From Blastocatellia bacterium (lineage in GTDB: Bacteria > Acidobacteriota > Blastocatellia > Chloracidobacteriales > JADJPF01): 64,000 nucleotides of DNA. The position numbers and the translations under genes are program-made. Under the pieces are notes generated by a model, which was not told where the DNA came from, ran no database searches, and worked only from the letters and a program-made list of their open reading frames with translations. Positions 62,512 to 64,000 of the stretch are shown in pieces. The first letter of the stretch is position 1; each line of letters opens with the position of its first letter. Location of the stretch: contig JADJPF010000013.1 in assembly GCA_016713405.1 (NCBI GenBank), positions 66,855-130,854 of the forward strand, in the 5' to 3' direction.

Positions 62512-63939
62512 TTAAGCAGCCAAAGGGACAGAAGTAGCAAGATTGGCGCGATAAGCTAAAGAAGCAGAAGGATGGAAGTTAGAAATATCTTTACCAACTA
62601 AATGTTTTTTAGAAAGATTAAGAGAAAAAAGAGATTCAATGGATTGAGAAAGGATGTTGAGTTTTTGAATAGGATTATGATCAAGCACAATATCTTCAAT
62701 AACAGAAAGTAAAGAATCCATCTGGATCTTACTGAGTAGGCTGCCCACTGTAAAAGCGGGCAGGTTGTTTTCAAAGCGGGCAAGTTGAGATGGATGAAAA
62801 AACAGGCAATGATCAAGTAACAGACTCAAGATCAGGCCACGGCTTGATCCATCATAGTCAGGTTGTTTGGTCAATTGACCCCATCCTTCATACATTTTCC
62901 AGTCCTCAAAGAAAACCTCTACTAACCATCTTAATGTATATGCTTCAATGATATCAATGGTTCTCCAACTCATATCACTTGCTACCAAATATCTGTAATT
63001 TTCTTCTCCTTGATATTTTATTGCTATGATAAAGCGTTTCTTTTTATGTGCTTTTAAGTACAGTCTTGCACTACTAACTAATGCATCTATTTGCTTTGCT
63101 CCTCTTACTCTAATAGTTTTTACTATGGCTAAATTGATATTAAAATATTGCTCTACATTTAGTTCTTTATTTCTAAATTCTACAATTTGGTTGCTACGTA
63201 TTTGGCTAATTACTTGCACTTTGTTAAATTCTTTACTTGCTTCTTGTATAAAATCATCCGTTCCATATAATGCATCTGCTACTATTACTATTACTTTTAT
63301 CTCACTGTGATTTTTATTAAATTCTTTTAACAGTTTTATTACTATTTCTTGCTTTGTTGGATACTCAGCTTGTCTTTTTGGTTTAGTTGGCCTTAATACT
63401 TTAGCTACGCTTTTCTTTATTAATTCTTTTTCTTTCTTTTCCCATTCTCTTAATACTGGGTCTGGCCTATAAAAACTAAATCCCACTGGTATTGTTATTT
63501 TTTCGCTTACTAATAATAGCAACACTATTGTTTGTCCCATCACATACCCTTGGCTTGTTTTATCCTTTTGTTTATATACTCCATATATTCTTTTTGTTGA
63601 TTTTGATCTTGCTCTATCTGAGTCATCTGCTACTAACACTCCTTCTTGTATTCCATATTTTTTGATTATCATTTTTACGCTTACATACAATAGGTTTTCC
63701 CACCTTATTGTTGCTTTTCTAAACATCCAACTTAATGCTGCCTTTGAGTACCCTTTCATTCCTACTTTTTCAAATTTTGCCCAATTGATACTATTACTTA
63801 CTATTATTCCCATTATGCAAAACTTTAGCCATCCCCTTTGTATTGCTGTTAATCCTGCTTCTTTATCATACTCTTTTAGCACTCGATTTAATTCTTCAAT
63901 ATATTCTTCTACAAACGGCAAGGGATTTCCTATCAGCAT
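62512..63939 (-). CDS. Full-length IS4-superfamily DDE transposase
   Basis: A 475-residue transposase of the cut-and-paste DDE type. The first Asp region is GVLVADDSDRARSKSTKRI, the second VIVIVADALYGTDDF, and the Glu lies in the RWLVEVFFEDWKMYEGWG segment (Y-x2-RW-x2-E). The N-terminal FCIMGIIVSNSINWAKF region is of the group often labelled transposase with DDE_5/IS701-like domain. The frame is unbroken, so the element may be active. The start ATG at 63939 lies 60 nt from the window end. The codon style is more lysine/isoleucine-rich than that of its neighbours. Confidence 0.88.
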   Translation of the reverse strand: MLIGNPLPFVEEYIEELNRVLKEYDKEAGLTAIQRGWLKFCIMGIIVSNSINWAKFEKVGMKGYSKAALSWMFRKATIRWENLLYVSVKMIIKKYGIQEGVLVADDSDRARSKSTKRIYGVYKQKDKTSQGYVMGQTIVLLLLVSEKITIPVGFSFYRPDPVLREWEKKEKELIKKSVAKVLRPTKPKRQAEYPTKQEIVIKLLKEFNKNHSEIKVIVIVADALYGTDDFIQEASKEFNKVQVISQIRSNQIVEFRNKELNVEQYFNINLAIVKTIRVRGAKQIDALVSSARLYLKAHKKKRFIIAIKYQGEENYRYLVASDMSWRTIDIIEAYTLRWLVEVFFEDWKMYEGWGQLTKQPDYDGSSRGLILSLLLDHCLFFHPSQLARFENNLPAFTVGSLLSKIQMDSLLSVIEDIVLDHNPIQKLNILSQSIESLFSLNLSKKHLVGKDISNFHPSASLAYRANLATSVPLAA

Positions 63940-64000
63940 TTTCTAGCCTTTCTTTTTGGGCTAGTATTTTACACCTTTTCTTTTTTTCCTTCAGAAAAAC

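Larger units (their letters stand above)
61926..64000. mobile_element. IS-derived segment: transposase remnant plus intact IS at the window edge
   Basis: Two unrelated DDE transposases lie end to end: a truncated IS4-type gene (61926-62393) and a full-length gene (62512-63939). The second element probably continues past base 64000, so its right inverted repeat is not visible. I could not identify the left end with confidence; the 62394-62511 stretch is homopolymer-rich. Confidence 0.6.

Noticed and set aside
1..64000. CRISPR arrays and tRNA/rRNA genes
   Set aside because: I looked for regularly spaced direct repeats, GTTCGANTC-type T-loop sequences and rRNA-conserved stretches and found none.

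Overview
This window is an AT-rich (roughly one third G+C by eye) bacterial chromosome segment of about 60 genes that ends in insertion-sequence DNA. The gene content suggests a Gram-negative, aerobic or respiring environmental bacterium. It has LPS-heptose genes, lipoproteins and signal peptides, NuoA, homodimeric pyruvate dehydrogenase AceE, and FtsH/TilS. Zinc-ribbon-headed Ser/Thr kinase, FHA-GAF-HD-GYP, DUF6599 and SCP-x thiolase/DUF35 genes together lean towards Acidobacteriota, perhaps Blastocatellia. This placement is inference and no marker here proves it.

Layout. 1-9.7 kb is mostly minus strand: the galU end, a HARE-HTH protein, DUF1015, a bacterial PH protein, an amidase, a ChlI-like AAA ATPase, ftsH and tilS. 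9.8-16.5 kb is plus strand: an FHA-GAF-HD-GYP regulator, a sugar-nucleotide/heptose cluster (epimerase, heptosyltransferase, GmhB), a DHH phosphoesterase, a palindromic repeat cluster and a second epimerase. 16.4-18.4 kb is minus strand: papain-like, NUDIX and metallo-beta-lactamase hydrolases. 18.6-28 kb holds a YCF48-like lipoprotein, a DUF3142 protein, a large unknown secreted protein, aceE, pgi and a small exported protein. 28.2-37 kb holds a Ser/Thr kinase and then the most striking locus. 37-50.4 kb holds a solo LuxR HTH, an M28 peptidase, NuoA, DUF5684, a formylglycine-generating-enzyme-like protein, a Bat/MoxR/DUF58 cluster with DUF6599, and a TPR protein with a degenerate GGDEF domain. 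50.7-54 kb holds an ECF sigma/anti-sigma pair, an Ate/Bpt-like transferase, a GNAT protein and a Uma2 protein. 54-58.1 kb is a minus-strand thiolase/DUF35 operon. 58.3-61.5 kb holds tandem zinc-ribbon membrane paralogs, an MFS transporter and a small protein. 61.5-64 kb holds a DnaA-box-like cluster, a transposase remnant and an IS4-like transposase.

The best candidate for an undescribed system is the tight plus-strand operon at 30146-36940. Its order is divergent Hsp70, isochorismatase-fold protein lacking the catalytic Cys, multi-zinc-ribbon protein, 89-residue zinc-ribbon protein, E2 (UBC) with an N-terminal zinc ribbon, JAMM/JAB peptidase, and ThiF/E1 with an apparent inactive N-terminal Rossmann duplicate. 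It is preceded by a strong terminator and by two tandem 21-bp palindromes that look like an operator. No recognisable ubiquitin-like modifier is encoded. A CxCC...C(xx)S/T metal-binding module recurs in two adjacent proteins, and a related ribbon is fused to the E2. This suggests a complex in which a chaperone and adaptor proteins work with E1/E2/JAB enzymes.

Caveat: at least fourteen genes are split by single-base indels, most of them in short homopolymers, and one gene carries an in-frame stop. Core genes such as pgi are among them. This looks more like residual sequencing error than pseudogenisation, so I give reconstructed gene spans and state where each break lies.
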